Made by a program: the position numbers and the translations under genes. The notes below the pieces were generated by a model. That model was not told where the DNA came from, searched no databases, and was given only the letters and a program-made list of their open reading frames with translations. A DNA stretch of 64,000 nucleotides, from assembly GCA_964058845.1 (NCBI GenBank), contig CAXKVR010000221.1, positions 62,001 through 126,000 of the forward strand, written 5' to 3'. Numbering within the stretch: the first letter of the stretch is position 1; the number at the start of each line of letters is the position of its first letter. Of the stretch, positions 1-12,210 are shown in pieces. Origin of the DNA: Carex sylvatica (taxonomy: Eukaryota > Streptophyta > Magnoliopsida > Poales > Cyperaceae).

Positions 1-120
1 AAGTGTGTTTTTTTTTTCCAGAACCAACTTAAAAAAAAGTATTAGGATCGGTTGTTAATAAAAAATCGATCCTAAAAGTTTTTTTTTTTTTTAAGTTGGT
101 TCTGCAAAAAAAACACACTT
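1..120. repeat. Palindromic unit inside CACTA-A sub-terminal DNA
   Basis: Bases 1-30 and 91-120 are close reverse complements (aagtgtgttt and ccagaaccaactt on the left, aagttggttctg and aaacacactt on the right). They flank a smaller palindrome built from the aggatcgg motif. The same aagttggttctg block recurs near 173. Confidence 0.6.
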
Positions 121-260
121 TTAGGATCGGTTATTTTAAACAACCGATCCTAAAAGTTTTTTTTTTTTTATAAAGTTGGTTCTGCAAAAAAAAAGTATTA
201 GGATCGGTTGTTTTGTTTAAACAACCGATCCTGATAGTTTCTATTTGGATCGGTTATTTA

Positions 261-506
261 ACCGATCCAGATTATTATGGTATCAGTATCGCCTTCATCA
301 GGATTGGTTGTATTCTGATACTAATATGCGTATATAACCGATCCAATAACCGATCCAGATTATTATGGTATCAGTATCGCTTTCATCAGGATCGGTTGTA
401 TTCTGATACTAATATGCGTATATAACCGATCCAGATTATTATGGTATCAGTATCGCTTTCATCATGATCGGTTGTATTCCGATACTAATATGCGTATATA
501 ACCGAT
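261..506. repeat. Three tandem copies of a 76-88 bp sub-terminal unit
   Basis: The unit starting accgatccagattattatgg begins at 261, 349 and 425. The first copy is 12 bp longer because it carries an extra accgatccaata. The complete relative at 45444 has only one copy of this unit, so this end has expanded. Confidence 0.8.
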
Positions 507-659
507 CCTGATTCCATATTTTCCACTAGTGAACCTAGGTTCAAAATATTAAAAATCCTTTTGAATATAATTTTACATTTAAATATTGTGTAATTATTTG
601 AAATGCAGCAATTTTAGGGCATAAAGACAGAAAGAGGCTTCAAGCATGCAACAAAGAAA

Positions 660-1839
660 ATGAATTTAGCATGGAAAAATTTTAAGAGTGACCTCGTAAA
701 TGATTACATGAGCGTAGACAAAGAACCATTCAGCAAATACAATTGGATAAGCTCACAATGTTGGAAAGAATTTGTGAGGCAAAAGTCGATGGAAGAGTTT
801 CAGGTACTATTTAATCAAATCATTATTTATCATATATTTTCTTCATTTCTTTTTAATTATACCTAACATGCATGTTTCCTTTGATTGCAGAAATTAAGTA
901 AGAATAATCTCACAATGTGCAAGAGGAATGACAACCCACACCGCTTAGGATCCCGTGGATACGATGTGAAAAAACGCATGTGGAATAAAAAATTCAAAGA
1001 AAACTCTGTTGATTTGGCACCTATCCTAGATATAAAGAATCAAAGGAACCAATTTTATGTATTGGGACGAATGGTAACAACACTAGATGGGACTCTTGAG
1101 GCCCTTCCAAAGACCAAGCTCTAATAGAGACCATTGTAAGTGCTGATTTGACCTGATTTCATAGTGTTTTTGTTTTTCAGATTTTTTTTCTTTTGAAAAA
1201 AAAATCTGGCTATGTTAGACAGCAAACTACAAAAAAGTAAGTACAAACAAAAATAAAATAAAAATTATAATAGGTATAACATTATCAAGTATTACCTATG
1301 GCCTTAATGTCTCGTGTCTAAATTATTTGACATAAAGTTATTTTAATGTAAAAGATTTCAACCTAATTAATCTACAGAAGTAAAGTATTCAACAAAATTT
1401 CAGCTCTAATAATGCTTGTAATAAACTTAAAAAGGGTAAAAAGAATCATATATATGCTTGATTTGGGGCAAGTTATCCAACCTTCTTGACATTTGTTATA
1501 TATTTCCAACAGAAAGACACACAACAAAAGGTCGACTCAGGGGACCTCGAAGTAAGTGGCTCGAGTGATGTTCTCACGCTTTCTCTAGGGAACCCGGAAC
1601 ATTCAGGTCGGACGAGGGGTCTTGGGGTGCACGTGACTAGGAAACAAGGCTTAAATATCCTTAGGCCGCCGAGAAAGAGGGGATTTAACCAAGCCGATAT
1701 GAAGGCTTTTGCGGAGGAGATACAAAGACAATGTTACGCAAAAGTGAGGGAGGAGATGGAGCAAATGTTTGAGCAATTAAGGGATATGCGGGCTGAACTA
1801 CTTGCTGAGCTCAAAATGCAACAAGCTACGTCAGATTAA
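660..1839 (+). pseudogene. TNP1-like (plant Ptta/En/Spm) transposase-associated gene, decayed
   Basis: The first exon (660-803) ends CAG/gtactat. The next starts after ttgattgcag at 891 in phase 0, and together they read SMEEFQ-KLSKNN...NPHRLGSRGYD. This is the pattern of the Ptta/En/Spm family of CACTA-encoded proteins. Near 1110 the frame breaks: the expected continuation toward a gtaag donor at about 1137 is one base out of frame, and the current frame stops at 1124. A further exon (about 1511-1839) reads SLGNPEHSGRTRGLG, the conserved GRxRGxG segment, followed by a charged, probably coiled-coil tail (residues EEIQRQCYAKVREEMEQMF) and a stop. Such proteins bind element ends or assist transposition. 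I call it a pseudogene because of the frameshift, though an unusual splice could rescue it. Confidence 0.7.
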
Positions 1840-2030
1840 AACAGTCTGGGATTCCGTCGCAGCAGTTAACATTCTAATGCAGTTGCAACAAGCCCTCTGG
1901 ATTCGATTCAGGTATTTATACTTTTATTTACAACTAAAACTTGAAAGTGATAGTATTTTCTTCAATTAACAAATGTACTACATTGTCTAACTTAGGTTTT
2001 TTTTTTGGTCGAACGTCTAGGTAATCTCAC

Positions 2031-4382
2031 CTTGCTATCTCACTTGTAAAGTTGGAGAGGAACACATCAAGATCGCAAACGCTAGGGTATGGCCGAGGAA
2101 GACGGACAAACTTATCCACTGTGTGCCTTTGTTAGAGGACCACATGAAAGTGCAGGTGGATTCTGCTGTTCACGAAATGTATCTCAAGTTTCCTCTCCCA
2201 ACTAAAATTAATAAGGATTTTGTCAAAATCGAAGACACATTGGGAAGTTTCATTCAATGGCCCAAAGTTTTGATTGTTTTAGATGAGGTATAATTGTTTC
2301 TTTTGGACTTGTTGTTCCTTTCTATTAGTTAATCACTTGGTCTTACAATGTCTGAACCAACTGAAAACACCCTAATCATCAATACCTCATTATGTGTATC
2401 ACAATTATTTTTATTTAACAAGTTATTATTTGTTCTAGTATATAGACCACGATGATTCAATGCCCGAGTCGGTATCTAATGAAGTTGCAGAATTCATGCA
2501 TCGTAAGATGCTTATTTCGAAGAAAAGTTAAGCGGATGTGGGACCTGAGTTCAGAGCCATACATGAGAGGGTGATGAGAGAACCGCCTGATAAGAATGAG
2601 TTCCTCTTGAAAATTAAGGAGGGTGTCTTACAACCTCAGCCAATGTTAATTAACTTAGCTTTTGACGACTTGAAGGATCTAGCGAAGCAAGACAAGCTCA
2701 ATGTTTCAATAATATCCATCTGGATTATGTGAGTTTGTTTAACTTCTTACGGATAGTGATTAATTTTATAATATACTCATTTCCAACATTTATGTAATGA
2801 TTTTCAGATTTCTGAAAAGACATGCCATCGATCTAGGTCGCAAGGCTGACGTTGGTTTTTTGAACCCTAGTATGATATCTCAGTTACTTTTTTATACTGA
2901 CAAGGTGGCCGCTTCAAGCTACTTGCTTGATTCATTGAAAAATATGCAGGAGAAGAAATTTATCCTAGCACCATACATTCAAGGGTATGATTGTTGTAGT
3001 GCTCACTTGTTGCTTCTAGTTTTTGTGTTGCGCAATAATATGGTGCATGTTATCGATTCTCTACTGCCAAAGGAACCAGATTACGATATCATGTGGCATT
3101 TTAAAGAGTGAGCAATAAATCTTACATTTAGTCTAATTTCATTTACTTACAATTAATCAACGTACTATTTGATGGTAATTACTAATTAATTCATTGGCAT
3201 TTAATAATTTCAGAATTTTTGAATCTTATGTGGAGACTTGAGGAGTGCACAAGGAGGGATCAAAGGAATGTGAGTGAAAATACATTAAGGTGTGAACTTG
3301 TACACTCTATTTTAATTTGAGTGAAAATACATTTAGTCTTCATTGACTACTCTGACTGATATACTACTTGTCTACTACTTGTCCGATTTTTTTTTAAATA
3401 AAAAAATATCTAAAGTAGGACAAACTCAACCAGGATATTTTTCTTTTTATTTTTCTTTTTTTGAATGAAGATGTTAATACCAAGTAAAAAATCGTATTTC
3501 CTTCTTGATCTCCAATTTCCATGTATCCAGCTTCCAACCCACCGACTATTTAATGTAGAATGGATATTTCTGGTTTTTGATAATGGAGAGCTGGAATGGG
3601 AATCAGGATAAGGTGTATTGTCGCTTTCTGACTCATCGATGTCGAGCCCCTTCCAGACTTATCCCTTGTTGCGATTCTGAATTTGCATTTTTTATCACTT
3701 CACCCTTATAATTTTTTTTTCAATTCTATATTAGTAATTCACAGCCAATTAAGGCACATGTTGTGAATGTTAATTTGTTTAAATAACAATACTTCCTGGA
3801 TAATGTTATAAAAATGCCAGATTCATCACTATATACTTCACCACTGCTCTTCTATTCTTTCTCTCATCTTTCTCAAAGGAACCCTAGAATTTTTATTTAT
3901 TTTGATTGAATGACAGCCATGGTGGCAGTGATGCATCATCTCTCATCTCCCATCCATCTCTAATCTCCACTAATAAGCGCAATTACATAATACACTTTCA
4001 GAATTAGAGACGATATTTTTTGTGAAATATTGTGCTGCAGTTCTAATTTACTTGTAGTTATTTCATATTATAAGTCATAATAAAGGGAATGCACCACCAT
4101 GCTTTTACTTACATTGATCATTTCAGAGTCCTAAGCAAGAAGGTGGGAAGGTGTGTGGATTTTACATCATGAAACACATGCAAGACCTAGTCACTACGCA
4201 ATTTGATGTTTTTCCTGATGTATGTATCTTACAATTGAACTTGATTCAATTTTCATTTATCTTGGATAAAATTAACTTATTATGTACTCATGCAGTGTGA
4301 TTTACCGACAAAAAAATATACATCGACGCAACTTCATGCAATAACAAGACAATGGTGTAGTTTTTTCTTGGACAACTACTAA
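2031..4382 (+). pseudogene. CACTA-encoded Ulp1/C48 cysteine protease gene, fragmented exons
   Basis: Exons in order: about 2031-2290, a DUF8039-like segment containing KVGEEHIKIANARVWPRKT and GSFIQWPKVLIVLDE; 2538-2728, spliced at gtgagt to 2808 and reading IIFLKRHAIDLGR; and the protease part up to about 3111. The catalytic set is visible: His in CSAHLLLLVF, Asp in HVIDSLLP, and Cys in GGKVCGFYIMKHM (about 4137-4220). The final exon (about 4296-4382) ends FFLDNY-stop. The Trp that normally follows the catalytic His is Leu. Between 3111 and 4120 the reading is broken, for example by a TGA near 3240. CACTA elements often carry such SUMO-protease-like genes, and their role in transposition is not settled. 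I judge it nonfunctional. Confidence 0.7.
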
Positions 4383-5131
4383 TCTATTTACAAGACATGT
4401 AATGCTTTGTAAATTTTGTTATATTTGCATATTTTGTTCATATTTTAGTTGCATATTTTGTTCATATTTGTCATGTAAATTTTGTTATAGTGTTTTTTTT
4501 TTTTGAATGAATCTATTATGTTGTATGTTTTTTTATGAATGAATATATTATGTTGTCTAAATTATTTGTATGATACTTTGTTTAACATCAATAAATGTTA
4601 AATAGTAATATATGGCTAGCGAAAATATGGAGGCTAGCCCAAATATAAATAGAACCATGCCGAAATTTTTATATCAACACTGACGGTTATAGAGCAAACA
4701 ATGACTATTTTTAATATCTATACTGACGTTTTTAATATCAACACCGACTATTTTTAAAGAGTTACTGCTGAATTCCAACACTGACTGTTTTGAAAAACGG
4801 TCAGTGTCAGTCAGTGTTTCTACTCAACACTGACTGTTTTCAGAAACAGTCAGTGTTTAACACCAACACTGACTGTTTTTAAAGAGTCAGTAAAAGATCA
4901 CCTTCATTAGCGCCGGCTTTACTGACGCCACTGTAACAGTCGGTGTAGGGATATTTGAACAGTCAGTGAAGGAGTTTTTTTGTACTAGTGACTGTAATTA
5001 CAATTAACTAGCAAAAGACTTTGTCGGATTTGATACTAAATCTCAAGTATTAGGAGGACCTTGTAACCTCCGTTAATTTTTATATTATTTCTTAAATTAT
5101 TTTGGATCCATATATAATATTTAGAACTTTA

Positions 5132-5370
5132 GGTCATGTTTGGTTGTGGAGTAACTTTAAACCGGAGTAAATTGTTTACTCCAAACTAAGGTGGAGTAAG
5201 TTAATCATGTTTGATGGAGTAAGCTAAATCATCTCTCTAGGTGGAGTAAGTTAATCCGATTTAACTCACCTCTTACTCCATCTTACTCCTTCTATTTTAC
5301 TTCTCATTGGATTCCTTAAACGTAAAGTAAAAAATTTACTCCACCTCTTACTCCACAATCAAATATGACC
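5132..5370. mobile_element. Tourist-like (PIF/Harbinger) MITE
   Basis: The terminal inverted repeats begin GGTCATGTTTGGTTGTGGAG and end with the matching ctccacaatcaaatatgacc. They are flanked by direct TTA at 5129-5131 and 5371-5373, the classic PIF/Harbinger target duplication. It is 239 bp long with no coding capacity. The interior repeats the motif ggtggagtaagttaatc in both orientations. Confidence 0.85.
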
Positions 5371-5373
5371 TTA

Positions 5374-7616
5374 ATTATTTAAATTATAAAACGACACTTT
5401 TTAAAAATAAAATAAAAAAACAACGTGGCACTAAGGCCACGTGACACCCTCAAGTTTCTTTTCCTTTTTGCGTGGCTTTGGCCCCCACATCATAATTCAC
5501 TTGAGAAGACTCTCTGTCTTATCGATTCATAAAACAAAATGAAAACAAAAGATAAACCAAATATAATGAGAAGAAAATAAAAGAATGGAAAATATGAGAA
5601 AATGAGATGAAATATTTTGATAAAAAAATTGTGATATTGATTATTATTTGATTATATGTCTGATTGGAATTCCGATTACGTTGTGTTGATTTTGAACAGT
5701 TAATACAATTCAATTTGGATTTCTAAATTGTTCACTATCAGGTAATCAAACTTTCTCTATAATATGTGTTTTTATTTTGTATAGTTGGATTGGATGTTTG
5801 AATTAGATATTATTTTATGAGGCATATTTAACGGAATAACGGGTCTGAAAACTGGAATTTGGTTGTGATGTCATGATGAGATTATGTGTTTTGAGAATGT
5901 GAGAATCTATGTGGAAGTGATTCTAATTGTGTGAATATTGTGTGACTTATTTTAGGAATAATCTAGACTCTTGTGCTATCAATATTAAATATGCAAGCAT
6001 AATTGACGTGAATTTGTGTGGATTGTTATCAACAATTAAATATGCAAGTATAATTGATGTGAATTTATGTGGATTATTCAGGTTTAAATAATTGTTTAAA
6101 TAAGTCAATTATAGAAGAAACACATCGTTAAATAAATAGTTACTTGCAGACTATGGATGGATGCGAGAGTGGCGTTATTGTCGCGCGCTCCTATCCGGCG
6201 ATGTGACAGGGGTAAATGTATCGAATAAACGTAACATAGCGAATAATTTTACAGATCCGAATTCAAATATTTATTAAATAAGAAGAGCAGATAATTTCGT
6301 AGGTCCGAATTCGAATATTTATTAAATAGGAAGAAAAGATCCAAATTCGAAAACAAATAATTTCATATATATCCTCACTGAGTTGGCCAGGGATAAAATG
6401 ATCATATCTCTGTACTTGTCCTATCATATGTTACAAAAAATAATTAATTATGTTACTAAATTAAGCTTAAAGAACTTAAAAAAAGAAAGAGAAATTCCGT
6501 CAGACCTAACAAACTTATATATAAAGAAATTATTATATAAGAAAGAACCATATATATATTAGAGGATCTCCATAGTATTCTTGCTTCCACTATAGCCTAC
6601 AGTATACCTACTATAACACGCTACGATTCAAATGCTATTTAAATACCACCACCTCCTTTTGTAATGATATGCTCCAAATCGATCTTACCACAGACATATC
6701 AACTTATGCAAAGAAGAAGAAAACAAAAGCCATAGATAGCCATGCGTGAAGAGATAGTGAGTCGAATGCAGCCAAGGATGACTTGCCGGAAACCGAATAA
6801 ACTCAACTAGAATGGTGTATTTTTTTTTTTTTTTTTTTTTTGCGAAATTGCCGGCAAGTTGTCTTTGGCTACATATGGCTCTCTCTTCTTCTCACGCTTG
6901 GCTTTTTCATGGATGCAAAGACATCTACATGTACATGATTCTTCCTAATGAACTGATGATCATACCATGGCTACGTTCGGCTCGACCTCTTTCTACCTCG
7001 AATAGAATTTTTGTTTTTGTTTTTGAGGAAATGAGTAAAAATGAAGGTCAACCTTTCTATTTAAATATTCATTAGGAATGTTTTGATCAGATTTCGAAGC
7101 TACGACCTGTACAAAACTTAGTATTAAAGTAATGATCCGTGATGAAGTTTTTCTAACTTGATATATTGCAACTTAATTAGTCGCGATTAATTATGAGCAT
7201 TTATGAATTGAGGGGGTTAAACCGTGAATTAAATATATATCGCCAAAAGTGCCTAAACAAGATTTGTTAAGAGCTTATAATTAAGCAAGTTTAAAAGGTA
7301 CGTACGTACATGCATGTGTCATCAAGTTGAGAAGAAGTGTTGAATTGCAGAGAAAAAAAATTCTTTTATACTAGGGATGATACAATAGGATAAATATACA
7401 GTATACCAAATAGATTTTTTTTTTTTTAGAAAGATACCAAATAGAGCTTTAGAAATGGTACATTTGTGTTCAGAAAGAATAAAAAAAAACATATTTTTCT
7501 GTAAACTTCACTGTGCATATTGTTATAGATCTCTCTTTGCAGCTATTGATTGTTGATGTCCCCATAGCAGATGCTCTTGATGCAGTATATATTTTTTAAA
7601 TTTTCTAATAACAAAA
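5374..7616. other. A+T-rich intergenic stretch without recognisable gene
   Basis: I see no convincing coding region. The open frame at 6812-7075 begins in a run of about 20 T and has no recognisable domain. A G-box-like CACGTG lies near 5438. Short direct repeats (taatttacagatccgaattc-like) occur at 6250-6330, and a repeated block (caattaaatatgcaagtataattgatgtgaat-like) at 5985-6065. A possible minimal promoter or UTR context cannot be assigned to any gene. Confidence 0.5.
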
Positions 7617-7625
7617 ATTTTAAAA

Positions 7626-7994
7626 GAGGAGGGATCCAATTACACCTTTTTTGGTGACACCGAATTACACTCTCGATTTTCAAAGTTTTCAAGTTCAAAT
7701 AGTCGATCCAAACCGTTCAACATAATGGATATATTAAAATGTGCTTGCAGATCAAATTTTATATTTTTTTGAATTTTTATTTTACTATTTATTAAGTATT
7801 TAACGAAATCGCTATATTCAGACCATTGAATTTTTGTACCCATCTTAATAAATAGTAAAAAAAAAATGTAAAATTAGATCTGCAAGCACATTTTAACATA
7901 TCCATCATGTTGAACGGTTTGGATGGACCGTTTGGACTTTGAAAATATAGAGTGTAATTCGGTGTCACCAAAAAAGGATCTAATTGGATCCCTC
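7626..7994. mobile_element. Mutator-type MITE with 9-bp target duplication
   Basis: Long inverted arms start gagggatccaattacacc at the left and end ggatctaattggatccctc at the right. Homology continues inward for more than 150 bp, including ggtgacaccgaattacact and the central half-sites around a poly-A. The element is flanked by ATTTTAAAA at 7617-7625 and 7995-8003. A 9-bp duplication with long inverted repeats is the signature of Mutator-like nonautonomous elements. It is 369 bp long. The minus-strand frame across one arm is a by-product. Confidence 0.85.
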
Positions 7995-8009
7995 ATTTTA
8001 AAATTTATA

Positions 8010-8264
8010 TATTAAAATAAAATCGTTAGATATGATCAATATTTTTTCTCTCTACATGAACATAAAAAATTATCACTTTTTTCAATTTTATTGTTATATG
8101 ATCAATAAATAAAAAATCAATGGTCAACATGAGTACTTATTCACATTAATATATTTTTACAAGCTCTTAATAATAATTAAAGTAAAATTAAATGTCATAA
8201 TCATTTATATGTAGATAGAGAAAATTATCGATATCAATCATATCTAATATTTTTATTTTGACAT
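8010..8264. repeat. Possible small inverted-repeat element
   Basis: About 55-60 bp at the left (aaaataaaatcgttagatat onward) is imperfectly inverted at the right (atcatatctaatatttttat). Both ends contain a ttagatatgat core and a tctacat block. No clear target duplication was found. A similar half lies near 32690. It is probably an old MITE. Confidence 0.4.
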
Positions 8265-8908
8265 TTTTATTTTTATTTTAAATTATTAAAGTTAAAAATA
8301 CAGAGACACAAAAATAAGACATTTCAATTTGAGTAAAAATATGCACGAATCTGGCCTTTATTTTCAACGAATCTTGGGCCCTGGACCAAAGCCCATTATG
8401 CCCAAATTCTTACTATTAAAACTGTGTGATGTAAAAGCAGCGCACTAACTAAATTGTTAGTAGAAACTTCAAATTGTCAGTTGTTCTCTCTAGTTAATTT
8501 TTATATTTGGTGTTAACTCCTTGTAAGATTGTTTATAATTATAGGCGTCAAACATATATTATCCTTGTCAAAAAAGAAATGGTGAAAATCTATAGGGATT
8601 TAAATCATCCAGATGTACTAAGTTTGAGTACTGAATATTTGTCATCAGATGGTTGTTATCATTGTTATTTCTTGAATGTTCTCTTATATTTCAGGTAATA
8701 TCATTATTTTATAGACTAAACCTGAAATTAGCAAACATTATGACTTAGAGAAAGTAAAGTATATGAATGTTGTATTCACAGTCTGGCATGTAAAATTATT
8801 ATCTCATGCATATGTGAACTCAAATGTCTTTTATAGTGGTGGTCACTACTAGGAAGATTGCACGTCTGGTTTATACCAGTTAAGAATATATGGGTTATTG
8901 GAGAGATA
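8265..8908. other. Intergenic, no gene seen
   Basis: A short open frame at 8507-8698 has no recognised domain and no conserved look. The rest is A+T-rich sequence. Confidence 0.5.
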
Positions 8909-9108
8909 GGAGTAGGTCCGATGGACATTGGATCTATTTTTAGATTCAATTAGCTTTTTCACCGTACGATTAGCATTAAGATCTGTGCGTACAGAAATTG
9001 ATAAAAACTCATACAGATTTTAATACGAAGTGCACAAATCTTGATGCAATTGGATGATCAGATCACCCATCGAACCAAAGTAGGTCCAATGGGCATCGGA
9101 CCTACTCC
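8909..9108. mobile_element. Short inverted-repeat element (MITE-like)
   Basis: The left end ggagtaggtccgatggacat is mirrored by the right end gggcatcggacctactcc, about 24 bp on each side, with a further inverted match inside (acgattagcattaagatctg against a right-hand partner). It is 200 bp long. I could not fix a target duplication, so the superfamily is open. Confidence 0.65.
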
Positions 9109-9682
9109 GAAGTGGTTATTGGAATGGATTCGTATTTAAAGAGGCTAACTGGGATCATAGAGAGTTGTCTAAAGTTGACAAAACTTACAATAGTACAACA
9201 TGAGTTTTGTGTAAATTTTCTTCCAAATATATAGTTCAATTAGGACATGAAGTTCAAAGTAATTACAGTACTACCCCTGATAATGTACACCATGGGTGCC
9301 AAAGGCTACCCCATGGTCAAGGGGGATAGTAAATGTGTTTTTGTAGTAATGTGCATGTTCATATATAACTAAAAGAATGATCATGTCTTTGCAATAATAC
9401 TGATCCATATTATGAAAACAAGTTTATACAAATTATATATATCAACAAATATGAGAATACAAACTTTGGCCAACTAAGAAATATACAACCTTTTATGAAA
9501 AACTATAAAATTTAAATGATTCAATAAGAGATGCCGAAGCAGCTTGAGGCCTCGGACGTGATTTGTGAAAAAATAAATATAAGGAACTAAACAATTGAAA
9601 TTGGTGAAACAATATTTGAAATTTACATTGATTTTTTGTTTTGTATAAAGATTCATTGGTATAACTATCATCTGATGAAAGT
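9109..9682. other. 3' flank of the ZIP gene
   Basis: A+T-rich sequence downstream of the ZIP stop codon. The 3' UTR and polyadenylation site must lie here. Small minus-strand frames at 9474-9699 continue past the stop in other frames and show no domain. Confidence 0.5.
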
Positions 9683-11797
9683 TTAAGCCCATTTGGCAAG
9701 CAGAGACATTAGACCTGCACCCAAAAGCAAGAAAATATTTATAAGTAACTGTAACATTTTGCGTTTTTGTACGCGCGGATTTATGAAGTCCTCAGCCAGA
9801 AGATCAACAAGTGACATGTATATCAAAATTCCTGCTGATACAGAGTCCAAAAGCCCTTCAACAATCAATGCAGTGTGACTGTTTTCATTGTAGCTGGATG
9901 CTATGCCAATACCTATGATAATTCCCACCGGAGTTGTCAATGAAAAAAATATCGACATTATCACCACCGACTTTAATTGAAATTTTCCCTGAAGTTGTAC
10001 AAATAAAGATTTATGGTATTCAGCTGTATGCTTAAAGACACATAATATGTACATGCTTTCATGAAAGTTATATTTGATTGAAATTAAAATTACATTAGAA
10101 ATAGTAACAATTATGTGATGCATTTTATTCAAAGAAAACTATTCTGTTAACATGGTTTCATTATCTCAAAACTATATATGAGTCTAGGGGACTACATATG
10201 ACATATCATCATTTATATAATTTGCAAATTGGAAAAAATAATTAAAGACCACCCATGGAAAAGAAAAGGTTTACCTGAGCAATGCAAGATCCAAGACCAA
10301 GACCCTCAAAGAACTGGTGAAATGTTAAAGCAGCAATAAGGGGCCTTATGGTAGATGGTGTATCTGATGCACCCACAGACATTCCAATAATCACTGAATG
10401 AACTATAATTCCCAGTTCCAATACCTTCATCAAGGAAACAAGAAAAAATAAAACTTTAGTTACGTTGCATAATTCAAATTTGGTCTATTATTCAAGGTAC
10501 AAGTTTTATTGATGATACTAATCATCGTTTTTCTTTTTTTTTTCTAACCTTTGATATGACACGGTTACGAATGAGTTGACTATCACCATTGGTTGCAGCA
10601 TCAACCGTCATGGCCGCACCATGAGCATGCCCGTACGAAGCGTGAGTATGCATATGCACATGATCTGCATACCCCTGCTCCGCCTCAACAGTTGTCTCCA
10701 AATAGTTGACTGAGGATGCCGCCTTCTTAAAGTTCCGCCTGCTGAAATATCCAGTTGCAATTGTGTCCATCATTAGTGTACCTATGAATTGTACGTGTGT
10801 TAGATTATATATCATCACAATTTCGGATTATCATAGTTTACTCGTTAACGGGTCCATGCGTGGTCTACTCAAGGAAATCAGGTTTGTTTGCAGCCGTATC
10901 AGCTCCGTATCCGATACGCACCCAATACGGATATGGAGTTCATTATGAAGTATTTGAGTAACATAGTTTAGCAGCAATAGCATATAGTATCTCTTTTTGT
11001 AAATCCATTTTTTTATGGCCATGTTCCAATACACTAAAAGGAAATATTTAGATGGTTCATATTTATTCCATGGGACTGTTAAAATTTAGTTAGAAATTTA
11101 ACGGTCAGAGATACTTAAGTCACTTATATGAAAGATATCTGCATATATGCTTAAAGTTTTAATCAACAGAATCAATGAATGACTTCAATCAAAAAAAAAA
11201 AAAAAGAATCAATGAATGACATATAAGATAGGACCCACGTTAATTATAAGTGGATCTTTTTCATTTAATAAGAAGATTATATGGAAATGGATAAATTCTA
11301 GATACCAAATAATCAAAAATTGAAATCAATCAGTTTCCTATGTCATTATCATTTGAGCACATCATCTATGTATGCAATATATAATGTAACGTACCTATTG
11401 CAGCGATCATGGCTCCGAATCCAGCAAACGGAAAATCCTGCCACGGTGATTCGGGAAGACAAGGCGACGTCAGCTTTTCAATGGCGTCTGGGAGGATGTG
11501 AATAAAGCCGGTGGCGAGAATGACGCCAGCAGCGAAAGCCTTGATTAAGAAGAAGTAATCTTTCTCGGGACTGATAGCAGGAACCCACCGGCCAAGTGCA
11601 GGGATGGAGCAGCCGAATGTACTAGCCACTAAAATGGCAAAGATAGCCACTATGTGCAGCTTGCGCGCCTCCGTCTTGTCTATGCCAGAATCCTCTTCCG
11701 AGCATTCGCATCCACTAGAGTGAGCCCTCAATGGGAGAAGGCACAGTGTCACTAGAACTAGGAAAAGTGTTGCACTTGACCAACATAATCTTGCCAT
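9683..11797 (-). CDS. ZIP-family zinc/iron transporter (IRT/ZIP-like), four exons
   Basis: Exons on the minus strand are 11797-11395, 10781-10549, 10424-10275 and 9988-9683. All junctions are GT-AG and the frame is kept, giving a 363-residue protein, the usual length for plant ZIP/IRT proteins. Residues 1-25 form a signal peptide, followed by CECSEED. Eight hydrophobic segments are expected, with the N-terminal group including [20 protein letters not shown]. The cytosolic variable loop is His-rich (H175, H177, H179, H181, H186, H188). The signature helices [10 protein letters not shown] (from H221) and [11 protein letters not shown] (H248, E252) carry the metal-binding residues. The C-terminus ends LLAKWA, typical of the family. 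The protein should move Zn(II), Fe(II) or related ions into the cytosol across the plasma membrane; which metal cannot be read from sequence. The ATG at 11797 opens the signal peptide. A TATA-like A+T tract lies near 11954-11975. It is the only apparently intact host gene here. Confidence 0.93.
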
Positions 11798-12015
11798 TGT
11801 CTCTCTCTCTTCTTCTTCTTTACTTCTTCTCTACTGTGCTATTGGGCAACATTGTAATGCTGTGTTAAATTACAGATGCTAGTGCTCTCAACCAACCAAA
11901 TTTAAATTGGGTTGTTAAAGGAGCTTCTCTAATCTAACAAGTTAGGTATCTTGTTCTATATATTAATATATATATCGACATGCATGTCAACATGACAGCA
12001 TTTACGTATTGAAAT

Positions 12016-12183
12016 CGCATCCTCTGAGATATGTCTTATGTTACGTGACTTTTTGGAAAATCTCAACCGTTCAAATACATTCCACACAAATCTCAAAGTT
12101 CAAATAATACTGCTCCTACGCTATCCCCGAATAGGCACCGGACACGTCGGTCACACAAAATATGAGATATCTCAGAGGATACG
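12016..12183. repeat. Small inverted-repeat element upstream of the ZIP gene
   Basis: The left end cgcatcctctgagatat and right end atatctcagaggatacg are inverted copies. The internal block (gaaaatctcaaccgttcaaa) recurs near 63870, so this is a dispersed repeat. No clear target duplication. It lies about 220-390 bp upstream of the ZIP start codon, within its likely promoter region. Confidence 0.55.
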
Positions 12184-12210
12184 TTTACGTTGACTAGTAC
12201 TCTTAATATT

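Larger units (their letters stand above)
1..531 (+). mobile_element. Right end of a CACTA element (CACTA-A), cut by the window edge
   Basis: The segment ends in TTTTCCACTAGTG at 519-531, the reverse complement of a CACTA terminal repeat. It is filled with paired copies of a sub-terminal motif (aggatcggttgtt facing aacaaccgatcct), as expected for En/Spm-type transposase binding sites. The last 130 bases match the right end of the complete CACTA element at 45315-45444, so both belong to one family. The left part of the element lies outside the window. The three bases after it (aac) would be one copy of the 3-bp target duplication. No coding sequence is visible; the short reading frame here only follows the repeats. 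Confidence 0.85.
532..4990 (+). mobile_element. Remnant of a second CACTA family (CACTA-B), interior and right end
   Basis: The right end is TTTTTTTGTACTAGTG at 4975-4990. It is preceded at about 4720-4980 by many copies of the sub-terminal motif cactgactgttttt in both orientations. The interior holds decayed TNP1-like and Ulp1-type coding sequence on the plus strand, the normal order near the 3' end of a CACTA element. No left end is seen. CACTA-A ends exactly where this sequence begins, so I infer that CACTA-A inserted into CACTA-B and that the left half lies beyond the window. The family differs from CACTA-A and CACTA-C in terminal and sub-terminal motifs. Confidence 0.8.

Noticed and set aside
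6812..7075. 87-codon open frame
   Set aside because: It starts in a poly-T run and has no domain or plausible splice context.
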